Position numbers and translations under genes: made by a program | Assembly: GCF_037914945.1 (NCBI RefSeq) | Contig: NZ_CP149787.1 | Coordinates: 2,046,001 to 2,110,000 of the forward strand | Direction of reading: 5' to 3' | Source of the DNA: Haloterrigena sp. KLK7 | Lineage (GTDB): Archaea > Halobacteriota > Halobacteria > Halobacteriales > Natrialbaceae | DNA: 64,000 nt | Notes under the pieces: model-generated | Seen by the model: only the letters and a program-made list of their open reading frames with translations | What the model was told of the DNA's origin: nothing | The model's database searches: none | Shown here: positions 53,395 to 61,349 of the stretch, in pieces | Layout: each line of letters starts with the position of its first letter | Numbering within the stretch: the stretch's first letter is position 1

Positions 53395-54996
53395 ATGCAC
53401 GTTGCCATTATTGGCGCGTATGGATCGGCCGGAGTTGCAGTCGCGGATGAATTACTCGATCTGGAACCAGATGTTGAATTGACACTAATTGATAATGGCG
53501 ATCCGGGCGGCGGGCTGTGTATCTTACGTGGGTGTATGCCAAGCAAGGATGTATTATCAGCGGGTCAACATCTGTATCAATTCCGTCATGATGACCGACT
53601 TTCTGTTTCCTGTAATAATGCGCTCGAGGACTATTCAGATTGGGTGATTGACCAAATTCCTGATGAGGTGTATGACGATTTCGACAGTATGCCGAGCAAA
53701 GATGTCCTTTCGGCCGGACAGCATCACTACCAGGCGCGCCACGACGACCGACTCGAGGGCGTCCCCGACGTCGATCTCGAGGCGGTCGTCGCCCGAAAGG
53801 ACGAGCACGTCTCGGGATTCGCCGAACATCGCCGCGGTCACGTTCACGAGCTGGCCGAACGGGAGGGCGTCGAGTTCCTCCGCGAGACGGCGCGGTTCGT
53901 CGACGATCGCGTCCTCGCGGTCGGCGACCGCCGACTCGAACCGGATTACGTCGTGATCGCGACCGGGTCCGTACCGAACATCCCAGAGCTGCCGGGCATC
54001 GACGACGTGCCGGTTCGGACGAGCGCGGACGTCCTCGACGCGGCCGCGTTCCCCGACTCGGGTCTCATTCTGGGCAACGGCTACATCAGCCTCGAGCTCG
54101 GTCCCTATCTCAGCGAGGTCGGCGACGTCGATCTCACCGTCGTCGAGCACGACGAACGGCCGCTCGACGCGTTTCCGGACGCCTACGGCGACACCCTCCT
54201 CGAGATCTACCGCGACCAGTTCGGGATCGAGGTGTTGACGACGACGGACGAGAAGCGCCTCGAACCGACCGACGACGGCGGCGTTCGCCTGTTCGTCGAG
54301 CGAGACGGCGAGGGCGAGGAGCGCGCGATCGAAGCGGACGAACTCTACTGCTTCACCGGTCGCAGTCCGAACCTCGAGGGACTGGGCCTCGAGCACACGC
54401 GGCTCGAACCGGGTTCGGGCTGGGTGGGGTCGACGATGCAGGCGACCGACGACGAGCGCGTCTTCGTCGTCGGCGACGCGAACGGCCGCGAGCCGATCCT
54501 CCACGTCGCCAAGGAACAGGGCTTCGCGGCCGCAGCGAACGTCGTCCACCACGCGCGCGGCGACGACCTCGAGCCCTACGCGAACGTCCCCCACCACGTG
54601 ATCTTCTCGGGACTGGGCGTCTACCCCGTCGCCAGGGTGGGGCACACGCCCGCGACGGCCGCCGAGTCGGGGATGGACGCCTTCGTCGTCACCCGCGAGG
54701 TCTCGTCCGACGGCGTCTTCAAGACCAAGGACCACCCGGAGGGGCGGGCGACGCTGGTCGTCGACGCCAACAGCGGGGCCGTCCTCGGCTATCAGGGCGT
54801 CCACCTCCACGCCGACGTGATGGCGAAGACGATGCAGGTCGTCGTCGAGATGGGACTGGACGTCCGCGAGGTCCCCAATCGGGCCTACCACCCCACGACG
54901 CCCGAAATCCTCGACGGCCTCTTCCGCGACGCCTGCGCCGAACTCGAGGAGCGTCAACAGTGCGTCGGTCCCGATTCGCGGGATTCGGCGCTGTAG
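53395..54996 (+). CDS. Dihydrolipoamide dehydrogenase-like flavoprotein, element-host chimera
   Basis: This 533-residue protein is a class I pyridine nucleotide-disulfide oxidoreductase. Residues 1-98 come from element DNA: FAD loop AIIGAYGSAG, redox motif GGGLCILRGCMPSKDV (C42, C47), then a 29-residue acidic segment after RHDDRL. At codon 99 the frame joins host DNA and repeats MPSKDVLSAGQH (99-110). Host part has the NAD loop GLILGNGYISLELG and the C-terminal dimer domain GVYPVARVGHTPATAAESG, ending in the His-x4-Glu-like AYHPTTPEIL. Uninterrupted host protein would have been 486 residues. The promoter is presumably element-borne. Confidence 0.85.
   Translation: MHVAIIGAYGSAGVAVADELLDLEPDVELTLIDNGDPGGGLCILRGCMPSKDVLSAGQHLYQFRHDDRLSVSCNNALEDYSDWVIDQIPDEVYDDFDSMPSKDVLSAGQHHYQARHDDRLEGVPDVDLEAVVARKDEHVSGFAEHRRGHVHELAEREGVEFLRETARFVDDRVLAVGDRRLEPDYVVIATGSVPNIPELPGIDDVPVRTSADVLDAAAFPDSGLILGNGYISLELGPYLSEVGDVDLTVVEHDERPLDAFPDAYGDTLLEIYRDQFGIEVLTTTDEKRLEPTDDGGVRLFVERDGEGEERAIEADELYCFTGRSPNLEGLGLEHTRLEPGSGWVGSTMQATDDERVFVVGDANGREPILHVAKEQGFAAAANVVHHARGDDLEPYANVPHHVIFSGLGVYPVARVGHTPATAAESGMDAFVVTREVSSDGVFKTKDHPEGRATLVVDANSGAVLGYQGVHLHADVMAKTMQVVVEMGLDVREVPNRAYHPTTPEILDGLFRDACAELEERQQCVGPDSRDSAL
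53687..53696. other. Right attachment core (attR)
   Basis: gtatgccgag, then caaagatgtcc of the host gene. On the left flank is element DNA coding DDFDS, on the right the host codons SKDVLSAGQHHYQ. A synonymously altered copy of the same coding motif lies upstream inside the element at 53534-53549. Confidence 0.85.
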
Positions 54997-55127
54997 ACGC
55001 GTGCTATCATCGCGGCGAAATCCGCGGAAGCAGACTGCTTCTCGGCGGAACCGCTTTCCCGTGGCCGATTCTCGAACGATGTAGTTCCGGGCGTACACCC
55101 AAGGCGGATGCGATCGAACGACTATGC

Positions 55128-55487
55128 ATGGGTGAGAACACCACTCATGACGGAGCCGACGAGCGGGAACCGGAGCCGATCGAGGAGGACCCGACGGACG
55201 CGATCGATCTCGAGCTCACCGAGCGCGTCCGCGTGGGCGTCACCCGCGGCGAGACCGACCTCGAGATCGGGCCGCCGCGGGACTACCCGGATCGGGCCGA
55301 CGTCTCCGTCCGTCCGGAGTCGGACGACGGGGACCGGATCGTCGTGAGCATCGACGCGATGGCGGGCGATCACGGTACGGGTCACGCGGACGTCGAACTG
55401 ACGCCGGCGGAAGCCCGGCGGCTCCGGGATCGGCTCGACGAGACGATCCGCTGGATGCCCGACGACGATCGCAAACCGGATCAGTAA
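55128..55487 (+). CDS. Small acidic haloarchaeal protein, uncharacterised
   Basis: This 119-residue protein from ATG 55128 (MGENTTHDGADEREPEPIEED). After an acidic leader, a conserved-looking beta region (VRVGVTRGETDLEIGPPRDYPDRADVSVRPE, DRIVVSIDAMAGDHGTGHADVELTPAEARRLRDRLDE) suggests a small ligand-binding fold. I recognise no named family with certainty. The longer frame upstream is not supported. Confidence 0.55.
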   Translation: MGENTTHDGADEREPEPIEEDPTDAIDLELTERVRVGVTRGETDLEIGPPRDYPDRADVSVRPESDDGDRIVVSIDAMAGDHGTGHADVELTPAEARRLRDRLDETIRWMPDDDRKPDQ

Positions 55488-55710
55488 CGCTATCGCCGCT
55501 CTCAACTGGAACCCGGCGGATCGATCGTCATCGCCGTCGCGACGGCCTCGAGAGCGACACGCGAGATATTACAGTGGTAACAGACTATAGGTTATCAGAT
55601 ACAATAATCGATAATCAGCGGCTTCCTATTACCGAACTACGTCCTGTGTCCCATATATTGAACAAATACATTCATTATGAATGGGTATCCATCTCATGCC
55701 GTGATAATAC

Positions 55711-57189
55711 GTGGCTGCTGACGATTTCAAGTTAATCAACGAAACGGTGGGGGTCGGGGCGGCAATCGCATTACTGATCGGGACTGCGCTGGGGATGAGC
55801 ATTTTCCTCGTCCCGACGCAGATGGCCGCCGAGGCCGGTCCGAGCGTCGTGATCGCCGTTCTGGTCGCGATCGTTCCGATGGCGCTCGGCGTCCTGCAAC
55901 TGTTACAGCTCGGCGGGGCGATCCCCGTCGCCGGCGGCGCCTACGTCTACGGCTCGCGGCTCGTCGGCCCGTACTGGGGCTTTCTCAACATCATGCTGCC
56001 GATCGTGGCCGTCTGGGCGTACCTGCTCTTCGCCGCGCTCGGATTCGCCCAGTACCTGCCGTACCTCCTCGAGTTACTGGGAGTCGGTATTCAGATCCCG
56101 GCGGTCGCCGCGACGATGGCGATCCTCGCGTTCTTCCTGCTGGTCAACTACGTCGGCATCCAGATGGCCGCGCGGGCCCAGATCGCGCTCGTCGCCGTCC
56201 TGATCGCCGGCATGCTGACGTTCATCCTCGGCGGACTGGCCTCGTTCGATATCGGGAACTTCGAACCGCTGTTTCCCGACGGTCCGGGCCAGCCCTTCGA
56301 GGAGGGACTGGGGCCGTTCTTCCTCGCGATCGTGTTACTGTACATCCCCTTCCAGGGGTTCGCCATGATCATCGAGATCGGCGAGGAACTCGAGAACCCG
56401 ACGACGAACATTCCGCGGGTCCTCGCCGTCGGGATGTCGTTCGTCGCGGTGCTGTCGATCGCGATCGTCGTCGCGCTGATCGGCGGCGCCTCGTGGGAGT
56501 CCGCCGTCGGGCCGGACGGTGAACCCGTCGACGGCGCGCTCGCGGCCGTCGCCGACTCGTTCGGCACCGTCCCCACGGCCGGACTGGTGCTCATCGCCGT
56601 CGCGGCGCTGGTCGCCGCGGCGACGACCGTGAACACGCTGTACACGTCCTACTCGCGGACGGTCATGCGCGCCTCGCGGGACAACCTGCTGCCCGGCTTC
56701 TTCGCGGGGATCCACGACCGGTTCGACACGCCCCACCGAGCGGTCGTCTTCATGGGCGTTCCGCCGCTGGCCGTCGCCCCCTTCGTGAGCTCCCTCGACG
56801 AGCTCACCGGCCCCGCGTTCCTCGACTGGCTCGTCGTGGTCGTCGTCACCGGGACCTTTCTCTCCTTTATGATCAGCGCGGTCGCCCTCTGGAACCTCCC
56901 GACGAAGTTCCCGCAGCGCTACGCGGACTCGGTCTACAAACTCCCGCTGCCCGTCCTGAAGCTGGTCGCGATCGGCAATATCGTCGTCTCGTTCGCGTTC
57001 ATGCTGCTCGTCGCGGCGAGCGCGCCGACGGCGCTGGCGTTCGTGGCGGCCTTCTCGCTCGTCTCCTCGATCGGCTACGTCTATCGCGTCCGCTCGTCGA
57101 CGACCGCGGGTACCGACCTGCGGACGGAGATGTCGGTGTTACACCGCCACGAGGGCGGCGACGACGACCCCGTCGACCGGAGCGACTGA
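55711..57189 (+). CDS. APC-family permease
   Basis: This 492-residue membrane protein (GTG start) has about twelve helices. INETVGVGAAIALLIGTALGMSIFLVPTQMAAEAGPS marks the first two, AIPVAGGAYVYGSRLVGPYWG the substrate-site region and EIGEELENPTTNIPRVLAV the conserved loop. Substrate unknown. The upstream 220 bases are A/T-rich with TATA-like stretches (tccatatattg), consistent with its own promoter. Distinct from the 25.4-kb permease. Confidence 0.88.
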   Translation: MAADDFKLINETVGVGAAIALLIGTALGMSIFLVPTQMAAEAGPSVVIAVLVAIVPMALGVLQLLQLGGAIPVAGGAYVYGSRLVGPYWGFLNIMLPIVAVWAYLLFAALGFAQYLPYLLELLGVGIQIPAVAATMAILAFFLLVNYVGIQMAARAQIALVAVLIAGMLTFILGGLASFDIGNFEPLFPDGPGQPFEEGLGPFFLAIVLLYIPFQGFAMIIEIGEELENPTTNIPRVLAVGMSFVAVLSIAIVVALIGGASWESAVGPDGEPVDGALAAVADSFGTVPTAGLVLIAVAALVAAATTVNTLYTSYSRTVMRASRDNLLPGFFAGIHDRFDTPHRAVVFMGVPPLAVAPFVSSLDELTGPAFLDWLVVVVVTGTFLSFMISAVALWNLPTKFPQRYADSVYKLPLPVLKLVAIGNIVVSFAFMLLVAASAPTALAFVAAFSLVSSIGYVYRVRSSTTAGTDLRTEMSVLHRHEGGDDDPVDRSD

Positions 57190-57409
57190 CGACCCGCGGA
57201 CACCCGCCGTCGCGTGCCCCTTCCGCTGGCGGCTTCGGACTCGAGCGGCGATGCGTGGCCCGACGCGGACGACGACCCGTAACCCGACGCGGGCGACGAC
57301 CGATTCACTCGAGTCTCGCTCCGAAACCAGTACCGTACACGTCCCCCTCCGGAACCAGTGTGGCGGGTCGGAGACGCCGCGACTGAACGCCGACCGGCGG
57401 CGAAAAGAA

Positions 57410-57814
57410 CTATTCGGGGCTCGGCGTCTCCTCGCGCGAGAGGTACGCCGCCAGATCGGTCGTCGTTACCATGCCGATCACGCCTACCTCGTCGTCGACG
57501 ACGGGGAGGTGGTGGAAGCCGTGCTCGACCATGGCGTCCGCGGCGTCGCGGATGCTGTCCTGAGCGGTGGCCGTGATGATGTCCTCGGTCATGTACTGCG
57601 AGACCGGCGTCTGGTCTTTCGGTTTCCGTTCGGCGACGATGCGAACGAAGTCCGTCGTCGTCAGGATCCCCTTGAGCCGGTTGTCGTCGTCGGTGACGAC
57701 GACCGAGCCGATCTCGTTCTCGAGCATCAGTTGCGCGGTCTCCTCGACGAGCGTGTCCGGCGTCACGGTGTGAAGCGACGCGGACATGACCCGTCCGACG
57801 AAAATATCCTCCAT
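57410..57814 (-). CDS. CBS-domain-pair protein
   Basis: This 134-residue protein from ATG 57814 (MEDIFVGRVMSASLHTVTPDTLVEETAQLMLENEIGSVVV) consists of two CBS repeats (about 6-60 and 72-130) and ends soon after. Such pairs bind adenine nucleotides or S-adenosylmethionine and act as sensors. An ATG two codons upstream is possible. A TATA-like box (gtataaag) only about 20 bases upstream would imply an internal leaderless start, but the MEDIF start is typical for the group. Confidence 0.85.
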   Translation of the reverse strand: MEDIFVGRVMSASLHTVTPDTLVEETAQLMLENEIGSVVVTDDDNRLKGILTTTDFVRIVAERKPKDQTPVSQYMTEDIITATAQDSIRDAADAMVEHGFHHLPVVDDEVGVIGMVTTTDLAAYLSREETPSPE

Positions 57815-58006
57815 ACACATCTGTATTCTTTATACACCATAAGAATTGTCGAATTCGAGTCGTCCGGCGGACGGCCGACGCGGCGGACGAGGAGCGCGAG
57901 ACCGTCCATCGATCAGCGAATCGACACGCGATGCCGCGAAGACCACGTTCAGTCCGTGGCGCAGGTTTAAGTACGAACTCGGCTATACTGGGTGACAGAC
58001 CGATCG

Positions 58007-60259
58007 ATGGCGCCGCCACCGGACTCCCTCGAGGGCACCTGTCAACTCCGCGCCGAACCGGCCCCCAGCGACGAGCTTTTCGACTGGATCGCCGGCGAGT
58101 ACGCCGCCCTCGCGGCCGAGTACGGGCCGCGGAACGTCCTGGTGTTGAAACGCCATCCCGCGGGCCTCGAGCGGCTCACCGACGCGCTGGCCGCCGTCGG
58201 GGCGACGGACGGGACTCCCCAGTCTCCCCGCGTCGAGTCGCTGCCCGAACACGCGTCGAAGGTCCTCGAGGCGCTGGACCCGTCGCTCGACCGGCTCGAG
58301 TACGAGGAGCGTATCGAGCTCATCTCGCTGGTGATCGACGGCGCCAGCCGCGAGGTGCCGGCCTACCTCGAGCGCGCCGCCGCCCACGAGAGCTTCGCTC
58401 GCGACGTCGGGCAACTGCTGCTCGAGGCGACGCGCCAGCAACTGCGCCTCGCGGACGTCGAGAGCGAAGATCCCCACGACTGTCTGGCCTTTCTGTACGC
58501 GATGAACGACCGGTTCCACGCCGAACTCGAGGAGCGCGGCTACGTCGAACGGGCGGACGTGATCCCCCGGACCGTCGACGCCCTCGAGGCGAACGCGGAC
58601 GACCTGCGGACGCGGGTCGGCGAGTCGATCGACGCCGTCCTCGCCGTCGAGTTCGAGGAGTACCGCTGCCTCGACCGGCGCTACCTCGCGGCGCTGACCG
58701 CCGACTCCGACCTCGTCTGTCTCGGCGAGCGCCACGCCAGCGTCGAACGCACCCGCGTCGAATCCGGCCCGATCGAGGACCACGTCGGCGACGGGCTGGA
58801 GATCGAGGTCCTCGAGTCGGGCGAGAACCGAAGCGAACCCGCGACGGCGCCACATCGCTCCGTGACGCGATTGCTGGCGACCGGCGAGGCGCCGCGGACG
58901 AGCGACGAAGCGTCGAAGGCGACCGGCGAATCGGCCGCCGACTACGCGCGCCGGATCCGCACGCGGACCGCTCGCGAACAGGCCCGGTCCGTCGCCACCG
59001 AGATTCAGGCGCTCCGGGATCGGAACGGCTGGAGCTACGACGACTTCGCCGTCGCCGTTCCCCGGATCGAGCGCGTTCCCGAGACCAGAACGCAGCTCCG
59101 CGAAGCCGGGATCCCGACGGCGACGATCGGAACGCCGTCGCTCGCCGAGGACCCGGCCGTCAACGAGCTCTACGCGTTCGTGACGCTGCAGTGTGAGCGC
59201 GAGCGCGACGGCGACCGGATCGACGCCGAACTCGCCGACGACCGCGCGCTCCGCGATCGCGACCCGGACGATCCGGAGACGGTCGCCGTAGAGCGGCTTC
59301 GAGCCCGCGTCGACGACTTCTCGCCGACTCTGCTGGCCGACTGCGCCGGCGCGAGCGTCTCGGGGTCGCTCGAGCGGTGGATCCGCCGAACGGATCTGAA
59401 GGGGCGGATCGCCCGCGAGGAGGACTGGATCGACGCCCGCGAGGGGTACGCGGGAGTTCGTCGCGTCCTCGAGATCGCCCGGTTCGTCGAGGAGACCGAC
59501 CTCGTCGGCCCGGACTGGCAGGGGCTGCGGCGGATGCTCCGACGGACGATCCAGTACGACGCGCCCTACGTCCACGCGGTCGAGACGCAGCCGCCGACGG
59601 GCGGCGTGACGGTCTGTGCCGTCGACGACCTGAAGTACGACTCGCGGGAGGCCGTCTTCCTGCTGGACCTGATCGACGACACCTACCCCGGCGAGCAGTT
59701 CCTCACGCAACTGTTTCCGACGGCGTGGCTCCGCGGGATGGACAGCTATCCGGCCGTCACCGATCCCAGCGTCGAGGACGTGACGGCGACGTTCGCCACC
59801 GTCGACGCCGCCGACGTCGGCGATCCGTTCGAGACCTACCACGCCCAGCGCTCCCGGCGGCGCCTCGCGCTCGGCTCCCGCGCCGCGCGGAGCCGCCTCT
59901 ACTGCTGTTCGTACGAACGCGGTGCCGGCGGCCTGCGCCGGACCTACGACGAGTCGCGCTACCTGCAGGAACTCGAGACGGCGCCGGGGCTCGAACTCCG
60001 GGCCGTCGACGACGAGACGGGCGCGGCGATCCACGGCGAGTCCAACGCCCTCGAGGCGGTGCTCGCCCAGCCCCGCGGTGAACTCGAACGCATCCTCCGG
60101 GAGGCCAGTACGGGCGGCGAGGCGGATCTCGGTGCGACCGAGGAACTGTTCGAGGAGATCGCGGTCGTGCTCGCCGAGGGCGAGGTCGACGACGAATTCG
60201 CCGAGGCGGTCCGCTCGCAGTTCGAGTTCGCCGCCGGCGAGGTGATTCGCGATGACTGA
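58007..60259 (+). CDS. AddB/RecC-like inactive helicase-fold protein
   Basis: About 750 residues follow the UvrD/AddB layout but without ATPase motifs. GPRNVLVLKRHPAGLERLTDAL stands for motif Ia, yet no Walker A precedes it. LAVEFEEYRCLDRRYLAAL and LVCLGERHASVER replace DEFQD and GDPDQSIY; GGVTVCAVDDLKYDSREAVFLLDL replaces the motif V region. This is the pattern of an inactivated helicase subunit such as RecC or the AddB N-terminus. It overlaps the nuclease-like gene by 8 bases. A GTG at 57992 is an alternative start. Confidence 0.6.
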   Translation: MAPPPDSLEGTCQLRAEPAPSDELFDWIAGEYAALAAEYGPRNVLVLKRHPAGLERLTDALAAVGATDGTPQSPRVESLPEHASKVLEALDPSLDRLEYEERIELISLVIDGASREVPAYLERAAAHESFARDVGQLLLEATRQQLRLADVESEDPHDCLAFLYAMNDRFHAELEERGYVERADVIPRTVDALEANADDLRTRVGESIDAVLAVEFEEYRCLDRRYLAALTADSDLVCLGERHASVERTRVESGPIEDHVGDGLEIEVLESGENRSEPATAPHRSVTRLLATGEAPRTSDEASKATGESAADYARRIRTRTAREQARSVATEIQALRDRNGWSYDDFAVAVPRIERVPETRTQLREAGIPTATIGTPSLAEDPAVNELYAFVTLQCERERDGDRIDAELADDRALRDRDPDDPETVAVERLRARVDDFSPTLLADCAGASVSGSLERWIRRTDLKGRIAREEDWIDAREGYAGVRRVLEIARFVEETDLVGPDWQGLRRMLRRTIQYDAPYVHAVETQPPTGGVTVCAVDDLKYDSREAVFLLDLIDDTYPGEQFLTQLFPTAWLRGMDSYPAVTDPSVEDVTATFATVDAADVGDPFETYHAQRSRRRLALGSRAARSRLYCCSYERGAGGLRRTYDESRYLQELETAPGLELRAVDDETGAAIHGESNALEAVLAQPRGELERILREASTGGEADLGATEELFEEIAVVLAEGEVDDEFAEAVRSQFEFAAGEVIRDD

Positions 60260-61349
60260 CCGCGTCGACGCGGAGCCGGGCGACGTTCCCGACGCGCTCT
60301 CGACCGACGGCATCGAGACCTTCCTCCACTGTCCCCGCCGGTACGAGTTCGCCCACGCGTACGACCTCGAGGGCGACGGCGACGAGTCGTCGATCGACGA
60401 CCGCGTCGACCTCCTGCGGACCGCGATCTGCGACGCGCTGCGACGCGGCGAGACCGACCGCGACGGCCTCCTCGAGGCCGCTCGAAATCGACTCGAGGCG
60501 CTCTGGGGCGACCACGACGAGCGGTTCCACTCGCTGGCCCAGCGCCGACACGAGCGACGGGTCCTCGAGGCGACCCTCGAGGCCTACGCCGAGGCGGTCG
60601 GCGCCGAGCACGCCGCCGGCATCGAGGCGCTCGCGGCCGACGCGGCTGGCGGCGAGCTGATCGGTCCGGACCTGCCGCTCTCGAGTACGGTGTCCCTTCC
60701 CGAGCGAGGTACGCGGAATGCAGACGGCGATGGGGCCGCCGATACGGGGACGGTCCCCGACAGCGTCTCGATCGACGCGACTGTCGACTACGTCTACGCG
60801 GACGGCTCGTCGATCGTCGGCGTCCGATTCGTCCCGACGTTGGCGCCCCTGGGGCTCCTGCGCTACCGATCCGAGTGGGAGGGCGACGTCGCCGGCCAGT
60901 TCACGGACCACTTCGATTCCGACGTGGACACCTTCGAACCGGCGTTCGTCGGTGCGCTCTTCGAAACTGCGACAGTCCTCGACGGCCTCCGGAACCGCTG
61001 TGACCGGCTCGGCCTCGAGGACCGGACCTGCCGGTACGTGCAGATCCCGCTGGCGGACCGCTCGCGCACCGCGGTCAACTGGGTCCGCGAGACCGTCGAG
61101 ACGAGCCTCGAGACGGTCGATCTGACCGACGTCTACATCGATCACCACACCTACGGCATGACCCACGAACACCGGAATCGGACGGTCGACGACCGCCTCG
61201 CGCGCGTCGTCGGCGACCTCGTCGCGGGCGCGTTCGATCCGACCGAGACCGGCCGCTGGGACGAGATCTCGAGCGAGGCCTGTCCCGACTGCGGCTACAC
61301 GGTCTGCTGTCAGGACTACATCGCCGCGGAGGTGCGGTTCGATGGCTGA
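60252..61349 (+). CDS. AddB-C/Cas4-like PD-(D/E)XK Fe-S protein with altered active site
   Basis: This is a 365-residue protein. The start FLHCPRRYEFAHAYDL (C27) and end CPDCGYTVCC (C344, C347, C352/C353) match the one-plus-three cysteine pattern holding a 4Fe-4S cluster in AddB and Cas4 nucleases. The nuclease core IDATVDYVYADGSSIVGVRF (about 174-193) aligns with the RIDRVD...VVDYKTG motif. The D-Y-K there is replaced by G-V-R, so catalysis may be lost. It overlaps both neighbours by 8 bases, forming one operon with the helicase. Confidence 0.65.
   Translation: MTDRVDAEPGDVPDALSTDGIETFLHCPRRYEFAHAYDLEGDGDESSIDDRVDLLRTAICDALRRGETDRDGLLEAARNRLEALWGDHDERFHSLAQRRHERRVLEATLEAYAEAVGAEHAAGIEALAADAAGGELIGPDLPLSSTVSLPERGTRNADGDGAADTGTVPDSVSIDATVDYVYADGSSIVGVRFVPTLAPLGLLRYRSEWEGDVAGQFTDHFDSDVDTFEPAFVGALFETATVLDGLRNRCDRLGLEDRTCRYVQIPLADRSRTAVNWVRETVETSLETVDLTDVYIDHHTYGMTHEHRNRTVDDRLARVVGDLVAGAFDPTETGRWDEISSEACPDCGYTVCCQDYIAAEVRFDG

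Larger units (their letters stand above)
43911..53696. mobile_element. Integrative element with SNJ2-like integrase operon, inserted in a flavoprotein gene
   Basis: About 9.8 kb between two gtatgccgag cores. The DNA is AT-rich against a GC-rich host and its genes are short, mostly viral/plasmid type. Order: tyrosine recombinase cassette (reverse strand), small zinc proteins, an AbrB-type operon, response regulator, probable origin with inverted repeats, primase/helicase, and a substitute 5' end for the target gene. No structural virion gene, no transposase, no partition ATPase recognised. Likely an integrative plasmid or virus satellite able to circularise. Confidence 0.9.

Noticed and set aside
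53160-53450. 96-codon frame running into the head of the flavoprotein gene
   Set aside because: It starts only with TTG, crosses the hairpin terminator and overlaps the flavoprotein in another frame; no family features.
43911-53696. Complete pleolipovirus provirus
   Set aside because: The integrase operon is similar, but no spike, internal membrane protein or NTPase block of pleolipoviruses is visible.
57983-60313. 776-codon reverse-strand frame opposite the AddB-like gene
   Set aside because: Opposite-strand shadow caused by biased codons. The forward frame overlaps properly with the nuclease and helicase genes.
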